Origin: Actinocatenispora comari
GTDB taxonomy: Bacteria; Actinomycetota; Actinomycetes; Mycobacteriales; Micromonosporaceae
DNA length: 64,000 bases
Assembly: GCF_017312725.1 (NCBI RefSeq)
Contig: NZ_BOPO01000073.1
Location: 26,764 to 90,763 of the forward strand
Reading direction: 5' to 3'
The position numbers and the translations under genes are program-made. The notes under the pieces were generated by a model, which saw only the letters and a list, made by a program, of their open reading frames with translations, searched no databases and was not told the DNA's origin. Every line of letters starts with the position of its first letter. Within the stretch, counting starts at the first letter, position 1. Positions 26,111-33,518 of this stretch are shown here, piece after piece.

Positions 26111-26182
26111 GATGCCCTCGCTGGATAGATGAACGTCTAAGCAGAGCTTGCACCATGATTAGCCATCCGTCAAGATAGAGAC
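26111..26182. promoter_or_regulatory. arsR1 / arsM divergent promoter and operator
   Basis: An imperfect 14-bp dyad TAGATG-AA-CGTCTA lies at 26126-26139. On the plus strand TTGCAC (26149-26154) and AAGATA (26173-26178) have 18-nt spacing towards arsR1. On the minus strand a TTGACG hexamer faces the small ORF and arsM. The region is clearly less GC-rich than its surroundings. Confidence 0.5.
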
Positions 26183-26554
26183 ATGTCGAAACAGCGTCCG
26201 GTGTTGACCGGTACCGAGGCCACCGGCTGCTGCTCACCGCTGGCCGAGCAACCGATCGCCGCGGCGGACGCGGCTGATCTCGCGGCCGCGTTCAAGGCGT
26301 TGGGCGATCCGACCCGGCTGCAGCTGGTGTCGCTGATCGCCTCGCACGCGGGCGGCGAGGTGTGCGTGTGCGACCTGACCCCGCGGTTCGCGGTGAGCGG
26401 ACCGACGATCTCGCACCACTTGAAGGTGCTACGGCAGGCGGGCCTGATCGACTGCGAACGTCGCGGGACCTGGGTGTACTACTGGGCCGTCCCGGCGATG
26501 CTGACCCGGCTGGCCGGCCTGCTGCAGGTTCCGCAGCCCGCAGCGGTGCGTTGA
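26183..26554 (+). CDS. arsR: ArsR-family arsenite-responsive repressor
   Basis: The 123-residue winged-HTH repressor has two Cys features: CC at 16-17 near the N-terminus and CVCDL (C61, C63) at the start of the recognition region. The first matches the N-terminal Cys pair used by Corynebacterium ArsR; the second is the classic ELCVCDL site of E. coli ArsR. DNA-binding helix: VSGPTISHHLKVLRQAG. It should bind the shared 26111-26182 promoter and release it on arsenite binding, inducing itself and arsM. Confidence 0.9.
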   Translation: MSKQRPVLTGTEATGCCSPLAEQPIAAADAADLAAAFKALGDPTRLQLVSLIASHAGGEVCVCDLTPRFAVSGPTISHHLKVLRQAGLIDCERRGTWVYYWAVPAMLTRLAGLLQVPQPAAVR

Positions 26555-26570
26555 CCCGGCCGGCCCCGCT

Positions 26571-26939
26571 TCAGGCGGGGTCGGCGCAGCAGGCCTGGCT
26601 GCCCTCGGGGGTGAGGGTGGCGAGGCTCGCGAGCAGCCGGACCGGGCCGGCGAGCTGGTCGCAGCACAGCCGGTAGAGGTTGGCCCGGCCACGGGCAGTG
26701 GAGGTGACCAGCCCCACTTCGCGCAGCGCGGCCAGGTGGTGCGAGACCAGGGTCTGCGCGAACCCGGTGGCGTCGGTCAGCTCGCGGACGGTGTGCGGTC
26801 CGGTGGCCAGCAGCAGCATGATCGCCAGGCGGTGTTCGTCGGCGAGGGCCTTGAAGCACGGCACCAACTCCGCGGCGCGGTGGCGCAGGCCTGCCGCATC
26901 GGTGAGGTCGAGGGTACGCACGTCCACTGCGTCGGTCAT
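26571..26939 (-). CDS. ArsR-family metalloregulator (second)
   Basis: The 122-residue protein has the ArsR winged helix (FAQTLVSHHLAALREVG) but no CVCDL motif. Its cysteines are C28, the pair C92-C93 (YRLCCDQ) and the pair C117-C118 near the C-terminus, an arrangement like C-terminal-site As(III) sensors. ATG 26939 lies almost directly after GGAGG, so an upstream TTG could be used instead. It is divergent from the flavoprotein gene at 27028 with a 24-bp dyad between them and is convergent with arsR1. Confidence 0.85.
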   Translation of the reverse strand: MTDAVDVRTLDLTDAAGLRHRAAELVPCFKALADEHRLAIMLLLATGPHTVRELTDATGFAQTLVSHHLAALREVGLVTSTARGRANLYRLCCDQLAGPVRLLASLATLTPEGSQACCADPA

Positions 26940-26968
26940 GCCTCCATTCAAGCACCGACCGTACTTGC

Positions 26969-26992
26969 TATCAACAGTCATCGCTGTTAATA
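26969..26992. promoter_or_regulatory. Operator between second arsR and flavoprotein gene
   Basis: Near-perfect dyad with arms TATCAACAG and CTGTTAATA (8 of 9 paired) around TCATCG. Direct repeats of TACTTGC at 26962 and 26991 flank it. AT-rich compared with neighbours. The likely ligand is the ArsR encoded at 26939. Confidence 0.65.
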
Positions 26993-27027
26993 CTTGCATC
27001 CATTGTTCGATCTGCGTGGAGGCAGCG

Positions 27028-28545
27028 ATGGACGAGACGACGGCACGGGCGCTTCCCGTGGTGGTGATCGGCGCGGGGCCGGTGGGGCTCGCCGCGGCGG
27101 CGCACCTGGCCGAGCGGGGCATGCCGTTCCTGGTGGTCGAGGCCGGCGAGGGGCCCGGTGCCGCGGTGCGGCAGTGGGGTCATGTCCGGTTGTTCAGCCC
27201 GTGGCGGTACGACACCGACGCCGCGGCACGCCGCTTGTTGGAGCCGTCGGGGTGGGCGTCGCCGGATGCCGAGACGTTGCCCACCGGCGGTGAACTGGTG
27301 CGCGACTACCTGGTACCGCTGGCGGCACATCCCCGTATCGCCGCGCAGGTGCGGTACGGGGCGCGGGTGGTGGCGATGTCGCGTGACGGCGTCGACCGGG
27401 TGCGCACGGCCGGCCGCGAGCGGGCGCCGTTGCTGCTGCGGTTCGACGACGGGCAGCAGTTGCCGGCTCGCGCGGTGATCGACGCAGCCGGCACGTGGCG
27501 GCAGCCGAACGTGCTGGGAGCCAACGGATTGCCGGCAGTCGGCGAAGCCGAGGCGAGCGAGTTCATCGACACCGCCCTGCCCGATGTGCTGGGCGCCGAC
27601 CGGGACCGGTTCGCCGGCCGGCACACGCTGGTGGTCGGGGCAGGCCATTCGGCGGCGAACACGCTGCTCGCGCTGGCGGAGCTGGCCGAGACCGCACCGG
27701 GCACCCAGATCACCTGGGCGGTGCGCGGGGGCAGCCCGGATCGGGCGTTCGGCGGGGAGGACGCCGACGCGTTGCCGGGCCGCGGCGCGTTGGGCTCCGG
27801 GCTGCGGCTGCTGATCGACTCCGGCCGCGTCCAGGTGCGGACCGGGTTCAAGGTCCGCGCCGTGACACCCACCGCTGACGGCCGGGTCGAGGTCGACGGC
27901 GGCGACGTGCTCACCGTCGACCGGATCGTCTCGGCGACCGGATTCCGGCCCGACCACACCATCGCCGACGAACTGCGCCTGGACCTGGACCCGGCACTGG
28001 GCTGCACCCGCGCCCTGGCCCCGTTGATCGACCCGAACATCCATTCCTGCGGCACCGTGCGCCCGCACGGCGTCGACGAGTTGACCCAGCCCGAGCCGGG
28101 CTACTTCATCGCCGGGATGAAGTCCTACGGCCGGGCGCCGACGTTCCTGCTGGCCACCGGCTACGAACAGGTTCGCTCGATCGTCGCCGCGCTGGCCGGA
28201 GACTGGGACGCGGCCCGGGACGTGCACCTGGACCTGCCCGAGACCGGGGTGTGCTCGGTGACCGCCGGCGCCCGCGCGATCGCCGCCGACGCCGCCGCCC
28301 GCCTCGGCCTGGCACCCGACGTGCCGGGCAAGCTGGTGTCCGCCACCATCGCGCACTACCCCGACAGCCAGGATCTGCCCGCCGCCGTCGCCGCCGCGGC
28401 CGGCGAGCTGGGCATCGAGGCGACCGCCGCGACGCAGCTGTCGGTCCTGGTCGCCGACCAACTCGACGCGATGCTCTCCGGCGGCCCCACCGACCCGGAA
28501 CCGGTGGCCACGGCCGGCACGACGGGCAGCCTGCCGTCCTGCTGA
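27028..28545 (+). CDS. FAD-dependent oxidoreductase of arsenic operons (ArsO-like)
   Basis: The 505-residue flavoprotein begins VVVIGAGPVGLAAAAHL (FAD site), has the second dinucleotide site VVGAGHSAANTLL and ATGFRPDH. The C-terminal 100 residues are helical and end in SLPSC. Proteins of this type are common next to arsR and acr3 in actinobacteria and are called ArsO or flavin monooxygenase-like; the reaction is not settled. ATG 27028 follows GTGGAGG. It is divergent from the second arsR and is followed by the third arsR and acr3. Confidence 0.82.
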   Translation: MDETTARALPVVVIGAGPVGLAAAAHLAERGMPFLVVEAGEGPGAAVRQWGHVRLFSPWRYDTDAAARRLLEPSGWASPDAETLPTGGELVRDYLVPLAAHPRIAAQVRYGARVVAMSRDGVDRVRTAGRERAPLLLRFDDGQQLPARAVIDAAGTWRQPNVLGANGLPAVGEAEASEFIDTALPDVLGADRDRFAGRHTLVVGAGHSAANTLLALAELAETAPGTQITWAVRGGSPDRAFGGEDADALPGRGALGSGLRLLIDSGRVQVRTGFKVRAVTPTADGRVEVDGGDVLTVDRIVSATGFRPDHTIADELRLDLDPALGCTRALAPLIDPNIHSCGTVRPHGVDELTQPEPGYFIAGMKSYGRAPTFLLATGYEQVRSIVAALAGDWDAARDVHLDLPETGVCSVTAGARAIAADAAARLGLAPDVPGKLVSATIAHYPDSQDLPAAVAAAAGELGIEATAATQLSVLVADQLDAMLSGGPTDPEPVATAGTTGSLPSC

Positions 28546-28644
28546 ATGCGGCGTTTCCGGCGGGCTGGACGTCCGGACCGTGCCGCACCGGCCGGGCATC
28601 CGGCCCGGTGGCCGAGTTGACAACCGACGCCCCGACGAGGTCTC

Positions 28645-28676
28645 ATCAACCTGTGCTGATATCAAGCGAGGTTGAT
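28645..28676. promoter_or_regulatory. Tandem ATCAA-N6-TTGAT operator of the third arsR
   Basis: A perfect ATCAA-GCGAGG-TTGAT dyad (28661-28676) is preceded by a degenerate copy ATCAA-CCTGTG-CTGAT (28645-28660), 16 bp apart. ATCAA-N6-TTGAT is the usual actinobacterial ArsR site. It overlaps the proposed start codon region of the gene. Confidence 0.6.
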
Positions 28677-28958
28677 GTGATCCGGCTGCTGGCCGATCCG
28701 CTCCGCGCCCGGATGGTCGAACTACTCGCCGACGGCGCCCTGTGCACCTGCCACCTGGTCGCCGAGCTGGACGCCAAACAACCGCTGGTGTCGCACCACC
28801 TGAGGGCGCTGCGCGAGGCCGGCGTCGTCGAACGCGAACCGCACGGCCGGTTCACCTACTACCGGCTGCGTCCGGACACGCTGACCGCCGCCGCCGACCG
28901 CCTCACCGCCCTGGCCGCCCGCGCCCGGGCCAACGCAGGCGTACGGCGGGAATGCTGA
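28653..28958 (+). CDS. arsR: ArsR-family repressor (third), arsenite type
   Basis: The protein has 101 residues from GTG 28653; GTG 28677 is the alternative and would leave only three residues before the LADPLR helix. It has the C-x-C metal site (ALCTCHLV) and HTH QPLVSHHLRALREAG. It has no N-terminal Cys pair, so it differs from the arsR at 26183. Its stop overlaps the acr3 start (TGATG), so repressor and pump are coupled. The operator dyad overlaps the 5' end of the gene, which supports a leaderless or very short-leader transcript. Confidence 0.82.
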   Translation: MLISSEVDVIRLLADPLRARMVELLADGALCTCHLVAELDAKQPLVSHHLRALREAGVVEREPHGRFTYYRLRPDTLTAAADRLTALAARARANAGVRREC

Positions 28959-30046
28959 TGACCACCACCGACCGGCACGCCCCCGACACCACCGGCAGCC
29001 CGGTCGTGGCCCGGCTGCCGGTCCTCGACCGGTGGCTACCCGCCTGGATCCTCGCCGCGATGGCCGTCGGCCTCGCCGCCGGCCGCGCGATTCCCGGGTT
29101 CGGTGACGCCGTGCAGGCCGTCCAGATCGACGGCGTCTCGCTGCCGATCGCGGTCGGCCTGCTCGCGATGATGTACCCGGTGCTGGCGAAGGTGCGCTAC
29201 GACCGGCTCGACAGAGTCACCCGCGACCGCCGGCTGCTGATCCCGTCCCTGATCCTCAACTGGGTCGCCGGCCCGGCCGTGATGTTCGCGCTGGCCTGGA
29301 TCTTCCTGCCGGATCTGCCCGCCTACCGCACCGGGCTGATCGTCGTGGGCCTCGCCCGCTGCATCGCCATGGTGATCATCTGGAACGACCTGGCCTGCGG
29401 CGACCGGGAAGCCGCCGCCGTGCTGGTCGCGCTCAACTCGGTGTTCCAGGTCGTCGCGTTCGGCGCGCTCGGCTGGTTCTACCTGTCCGTACTGCCCGGC
29501 TGGCTCGGGCTTCCCACCACCGACCTGCACGTCTCGGTCTGGACGATCGTCGTCAACGTGCTGATCTTCCTCGGCATCCCGCTGGCCGCCGGCTACCTGT
29601 CCCGCCGGGTGGGGGAACGCGTCAAGGGCCGAGCCTGGTACGAATCCCGGTACCTGCCCAGGGTCGGGCCGATCGCCCTCTACGGACTGCTGTTCACCAT
29701 CATCGTCCTGTTCGCGCTGCAGGGCAGGCAGATCACCAGCCAGCCCCTCGACGTCGCCCGCATCGCACTGCCGCTGCTGGCCTACTTCGCCATCATGTGG
29801 TTCGGCTCGTTCGCGCTCGCCCGCGCCGTCCGCCTGCCCTACCAGCGGGCCGCGACGCTGGCGTTCACCGCCGCCGGCAACAACTTCGAGCTCGCCATCG
29901 CGGTGGCCATCGCCACCTTCGGCGCCACCTCCGGCCAGGCCCTCGCCGGCGTCGTCGGCCCGCTCATCGAAGTGCCCGTACTCATCGCACTGGTCTACGT
30001 CTCGCTCGCCGCGCGGCGACGCCTCACCGCCACGGAGTCGACATGA
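28958..30046 (+). CDS. acr3: Arsenite efflux permease, ACR3 family
   Basis: The protein has 362 residues from ATG 28958; ATG 28952 is also possible. It has ten hydrophobic segments and the ACR3 signature GLARCIAMVIIWNDLACGD, whose Cys in ARC is the conserved arsenite-exchanging residue. EESxx-type loops and PLIEVPVLI near the C-terminus also match. It exports As(III) from the cytoplasm using the proton gradient. Start coupled to arsR3; stop overlaps the arsC remnant (ATGA). Confidence 0.92.
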   Translation: MTTTDRHAPDTTGSPVVARLPVLDRWLPAWILAAMAVGLAAGRAIPGFGDAVQAVQIDGVSLPIAVGLLAMMYPVLAKVRYDRLDRVTRDRRLLIPSLILNWVAGPAVMFALAWIFLPDLPAYRTGLIVVGLARCIAMVIIWNDLACGDREAAAVLVALNSVFQVVAFGALGWFYLSVLPGWLGLPTTDLHVSVWTIVVNVLIFLGIPLAAGYLSRRVGERVKGRAWYESRYLPRVGPIALYGLLFTIIVLFALQGRQITSQPLDVARIALPLLAYFAIMWFGSFALARAVRLPYQRAATLAFTAAGNNFELAIAVAIATFGATSGQALAGVVGPLIEVPVLIALVYVSLAARRRLTATEST

Positions 30047-30180
30047 CCACCACGCCCGAGGTGCTGTTCGTCTGCGTCCACAACGCCGGCCGCTCCCAGA
30101 TGGCCGCCGCCCTGCTCCACCACCACGCGCACGGCCGCGTCACCGTCCTGCTCGACGAGCTGACCCGCGCCACGGCCTGA
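30043..30180 (+). pseudogene. arsC: Arsenate reductase remnant with apparent in-frame internal deletion
   Basis: The 45-residue ORF starts with a normal thioredoxin-type ArsC P-loop: VLFVCVHNAGRSQMAAALL, with C-x5-R. After about 30 residues it goes straight to a helix like the C-terminal end of such proteins (VTVLLDELTRA). Family members are about 130-140 residues, so roughly 90 central residues with the catalytic Asp loop and redox Cys residues are missing while the frame is kept. It is coupled to acr3 by ATGA. Almost certainly not an active reductase. Confidence 0.65.
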
Positions 30181-30288
30181 GCCGCTCGCGGTCGCGGGGC
30201 ACCAGCACTCCGGCGACCGGTCGAGGCCTGGCCACCGCCGACCGCCGGCCGTACCCAGCGGGCGGAGCGGCGGCCGCCGGTGCCGCGG

Positions 30289-30999
30289 TCAGGCGCCCGG
30301 TTTCGGGGTGGCGCGGTAGAGGCGCACCGAGACGGCGGCGAGCCAGGCCCAGGCGATCAGCACCCCGGCGGTGAACCCGAGCACGACCGGGGCGCTGCTC
30401 GAACCGCTGGTGATCCCGGCGAACGACAGCAGGAACAGCACGCCGCTCAGTGCCGAGTAGAGCGCGAAGCCGCGCTGCCCGAGCCGAACGCACCGGCGGG
30501 CGAACACCAGGCAGGCGGCGATCAGGCACAGGAACCCGAGGCCGCCGGCGGCGAGGTGCAGCAGCCCGTGCCAGGAGACCTCGGTGGACTTCCCCGCCGG
30601 GGTACCGGCCGGGAAGCCGTTCGCCGGATCGGCGACGAACGCGCCGGCCAGCACGAGGCCGATCCCGTACCCGCCGACCAGCCGCGGCACCCACCGGCAG
30701 CCGGGCGTGCCGGAAAGCGCCCGGTGCATGCCGACCGCGGCCGCGAGCACCATCGCGCCGGACAGCACCAGGTTGGCGATCTGGACCCAGCCGAAGCTGC
30801 CGTTCGCGAGCAGGCTCCAGTCGTGGTGGGCCAGGTCGAAGCCGGGCCGGGTCACCGCCTGGATCAGGCTCACCAGCACGTAGAACGGGCCCGCCAGGAC
30901 GCCGTAGCCGAGCAGCGAGCGGGTGACCGCGCGGTCCCGGTCGCACGTCTGCCGGCCGGACAGCGGTGCCGCCCCGGCCGGCCGCGAGGGTGTCGTCAT
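30289..30999 (-). CDS. DUF998 membrane protein
   Basis: The 236-residue protein has about six membrane spans and the DUF998 pattern: GPFYVLVSLIQAVTRPGFDL, HDWSLLANGSFGWVQ and the HGLLHLAAGG segment. Function of the family is not known. It is divergent from the TetR gene at 31121, with a large inverted repeat between them, so TetR probably represses it. Convergent with the arsC remnant. Confidence 0.85.
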   Translation of the reverse strand: MTTPSRPAGAAPLSGRQTCDRDRAVTRSLLGYGVLAGPFYVLVSLIQAVTRPGFDLAHHDWSLLANGSFGWVQIANLVLSGAMVLAAAVGMHRALSGTPGCRWVPRLVGGYGIGLVLAGAFVADPANGFPAGTPAGKSTEVSWHGLLHLAAGGLGFLCLIAACLVFARRCVRLGQRGFALYSALSGVLFLLSFAGITSGSSSAPVVLGFTAGVLIAWAWLAAVSVRLYRATPKPGA

Positions 31000-31054
31000 G
31001 TCGACCTCCCAGATTGGACTGCCTCGTCTTGTTCATTGGACTAGTCAGTACCGA

Positions 31055-31093
31055 GTGGACTGGACAGTACCGTACGAGTACTGTTCAGTCCAG
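31055..31093. promoter_or_regulatory. 39-bp inverted repeat, TetR operator
   Basis: Arms GTGGACTGGACAGTAC and GTACTGTTCAGTCCAG pair at 14 of 16 positions around CGTACGA; the inner ACAGTAC/GTACTGT arms are perfect. A related GGACTAGTCAGTACC copy lies at 31038-31052. Located between the divergent DUF998 and TetR genes. Confidence 0.7.
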
Positions 31094-31120
31094 TACGGCG
31101 GATCGAGGAGAGGCGAGAAA

Positions 31121-31816
31121 ATGGGCGAACCGGCCGACAACACCCGCACCGACGAGCTGATCATCCGGATCGGCCGAGGTGCATCGGGAGACTCGGCCGG
31201 CCCGACCGGCAAGCGAGCGGCGATCGTGCAGGCCGCCACCGGGCTGTTCCTGCGGCAGGGCTACCAGGGCACCAGCACCGACCAGATCGCCGCCGTGGCG
31301 GCGGTGTCCAAGCAGACCGTCTACAACCAGTTCCGGGACAAGAAGACGCTGTTCGCCGAGATCATCCTGGGCGTCACCGCGACCGCCGAACGCTTCGCCG
31401 CCGAGCTGCCGAACGAGATCACCGGCGTCCGCGCCGCCGACGACGTCGAGCCGGCGCTGCGGTCACTGGCCCACCGGTACCTGTCGACGGTGCTCAACCC
31501 GCAGGTGCTGGCGCTGCGCCGGCTGATCATCGGCGAGGCGAGCCGGTTCCCCGAGCTGGCCAGTGAGTACCACCGGCGCGCCCCCGCCCGGGTGCTCGCG
31601 GCGCTGGCCGACGTGTTCTCCCGGCTGGCCGACCGGGGGCTGCTCACCGGCGACCCGTCCGACGCCGCCGAGGACTTCGCCTTCCTGGTCCTCGGCCCGG
31701 CGCTGGACCACGGCATGTTCCACGTCGACGACGACCCGATGCCCGAACCGGCCGTCCGGCGCGCCGCCGACCGCGCCGTCGCCGTCTTCCTCGCCGGCTA
31801 CCGCCGCCCGAGCTGA
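31121..31816 (+). CDS. TetR-family transcriptional repressor
   Basis: The 231-residue regulator starts at ATG 31121 after GAGGAGAGGCGAG. After a 30-residue leader, the HTH spans about residues 35-80 (GTSTDQIAAVAAVSKQTVYN). The C-terminal part is a TetR_C-like helical bundle (AefR-type, RRLIIGEASRFPELA). It should bind the inverted repeat at 31055 and control both itself and DUF998. Ligand unknown. Confidence 0.88.
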   Translation: MGEPADNTRTDELIIRIGRGASGDSAGPTGKRAAIVQAATGLFLRQGYQGTSTDQIAAVAAVSKQTVYNQFRDKKTLFAEIILGVTATAERFAAELPNEITGVRAADDVEPALRSLAHRYLSTVLNPQVLALRRLIIGEASRFPELASEYHRRAPARVLAALADVFSRLADRGLLTGDPSDAAEDFAFLVLGPALDHGMFHVDDDPMPEPAVRRAADRAVAVFLAGYRRPS

Positions 31817-31847
31817 TCCCGGCCACGGCGGCGTTCGGCCCGGAGCG

Positions 31848-32753
31848 TCAGTCGTCGGACGGGCGCGGGCGGCTGGCGCGGCGCTGCGCGAGCTGCGCCG
31901 CCCGGTCGGCCCGGGCCAGCTCCCGCCGCGCCGTCCTGGCCCGCTCCCGGGCTGCCTGCTGCTCGCGGCCGGCCCGGTCGAGTTCGCTGCTCAGCTCGGC
32001 GATCCGCCGCTCCGCCGCCCGGACCGCGCTCTGCGCGTCGGCAAGCTGCCGCTCCGCCGCCGCCCGCGCCTCGGTACTGGCCGACAGTGCCCGCTCCGCC
32101 TCGACGTCGCGGCCGGACCGGGACGCGCGACCGCGGCCGGACCGGCCCCCGGCCGCGGTGTCGGCCGTCCCGCCGGACCGGGCGGCGCGGGAGCGGCCGC
32201 CCGACCCACCCCGACGGGCCGCGGCGGCTCCGAGCTCGACCACCTCTCCCCCGGCGGCACCGTCGCCGGCAGTGGTGGTGACCGCGGCCAACCCGGTACT
32301 GGTGAGCGGCCGGTCCAGGCGGCCCCGGATCCAGCGCTGGCCGGCCTGCGCGTCGGCGACCACCGCATGCAGCGTCTGCTCCACCTCGCGGCGCGCGTCC
32401 GCGCCGAGCGGGTGCCCGGCGTCGGCCGCCAGCCGCGCCGCCGCCCCGACCAGTACCGGAATCAGCTGTCGCTGTTCGGCCGACAGCGCGCGGATCCGGG
32501 AGCCGTCCAGGTCGCGGTACGCGGTGCGCAGCTCCTCGCCCAACCCCAGCAGCCGCTCGGCCTCGCCAGAGCGGGCACGGGCGAGCAGGTTGCCGGCCCA
32601 GGCCGGCACGGTGGGCCGGCGCAGCGCACGGATCGAGGCGGCCAGCTCCCGGTCGCCGCTGGAGCGGGCCGCCTTCTCCCGTTCGGTGCGGGCCGCGGTG
32701 AACTGCTCCGGCGGCAGCGCGTACAGCTGGTCGGCGACGGCATCCAGATCCAC
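31848..32753 (-). CDS. Conserved actinobacterial hypothetical protein with C-terminal coiled coil
   Basis: The protein has 301 residues from GTG 32753; the frame is open further upstream but the sequence there is less protein-like. The N-terminal 160 residues are helical (YALPPEQFTAARTEREKAAR, PTVPAWAGNLLARA), a Gly/Arg/Ser-rich linker follows (about 185-220), and the last 80 residues form a long coiled coil rich in Ala, Glu and Arg. I recognise the layout as a common actinobacterial hypothetical family without assigned function. No membrane segments. Confidence 0.7.
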   Translation of the reverse strand: MDLDAVADQLYALPPEQFTAARTEREKAARSSGDRELAASIRALRRPTVPAWAGNLLARARSGEAERLLGLGEELRTAYRDLDGSRIRALSAEQRQLIPVLVGAAARLAADAGHPLGADARREVEQTLHAVVADAQAGQRWIRGRLDRPLTSTGLAAVTTTAGDGAAGGEVVELGAAAARRGGSGGRSRAARSGGTADTAAGGRSGRGRASRSGRDVEAERALSASTEARAAAERQLADAQSAVRAAERRIAELSSELDRAGREQQAARERARTARRELARADRAAQLAQRRASRPRPSDD

Positions 32754-32864
32754 GACGCAACACCATCCGCTCGTCTCGGCGACCCCCGCCACGACGTCGA
32801 TGCACCAGCGTACGACGCGACCGGCGGCCACACCGGCCGCAACCGCAAGCTCACCCGCCGCGGG

Positions 32865-33518
32865 TCAGGCTCCGGAGCCGTCGAGGTAGGCGAGCACCGC
32901 CCGGACCCGGCGGTTGGTGTCGTCGGCCGCGGCGATGCCGAGCTTGGCGAAGATCGACGTGGTGTACTTGCTGATCGCGCCCTCGCTCAGGAACAGCCGG
33001 GCCGCGATCGCGGCGTTGGACAGCCCCTCCGCCATCAGCTCGAGCACCGAGCGTTCCCGGTCGGTCAGCGCGGCCAGCGGATCCACCCGGGTCGGCCGGC
33101 CGAGCAGCTTGGCGACCACCGTGGGGTCCAGCGCGGTACCGCCGTCCGCGACCCGTTGCAGCGCGTCGGTGAACTGGTCGGCATCCAGCACCCGATCCTT
33201 GAGCTGGTAACCGATCCCGCCGCGCTCGTCGGCCAGCAGCTCGCGCGCGTAGAGCTGCTCGACGTGCTGGGAGAGGATCAGCACCGGCAGGCCCGGGATC
33301 TGCCGGCGGGCCGCGAGCGCCGCCTGCAGCCCCTCGTCGGAGAACGTCGGCGGCAGCCGGACGTCCACGATGGCCACGTCGGGACGGTGGGTGAGCAGCG
33401 CGTCGAGCGCCTCCGGTCCGCTGCCGACCGCGGCGACGACGGTGTGCCCGTACGCCTCGACCAGCCGCACCAGCCCGTCCCGCAACAGGAACAGGTCCTC
33501 GGCTACGACAACGCGCAT
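32865..33518 (-). CDS. NarL/LuxR-family response regulator (DesR-like)
   Basis: The 217-residue protein has a complete receiver (VVVAEDLFLLRDG, acceptor Asp in AIVDVRLPP, switch Ser in LILSQH, Lys in QLKDRV) and a LuxR HTH (LTDRERSVLELMAEGLS, SEGAISKYTTSIFAKL). It overlaps the kinase gene by 16 nt, so they form a cognate pair. Possible targets are the two palindromic promoter blocks at 35306 and 48317, the first only about 2 kb away, but this is inference. Confidence 0.9.
   Translation of the reverse strand: MRVVVAEDLFLLRDGLVRLVEAYGHTVVAAVGSGPEALDALLTHRPDVAIVDVRLPPTFSDEGLQAALAARRQIPGLPVLILSQHVEQLYARELLADERGGIGYQLKDRVLDADQFTDALQRVADGGTALDPTVVAKLLGRPTRVDPLAALTDRERSVLELMAEGLSNAAIAARLFLSEGAISKYTTSIFAKLGIAAADDTNRRVRAVLAYLDGSGA

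Noticed and set aside
25090..30180. Arsenic island as a recent transposon
   Set aside because: No insertion sequence, integrase, attachment site or flanking repeats were found. Transfer remains possible but is not shown.
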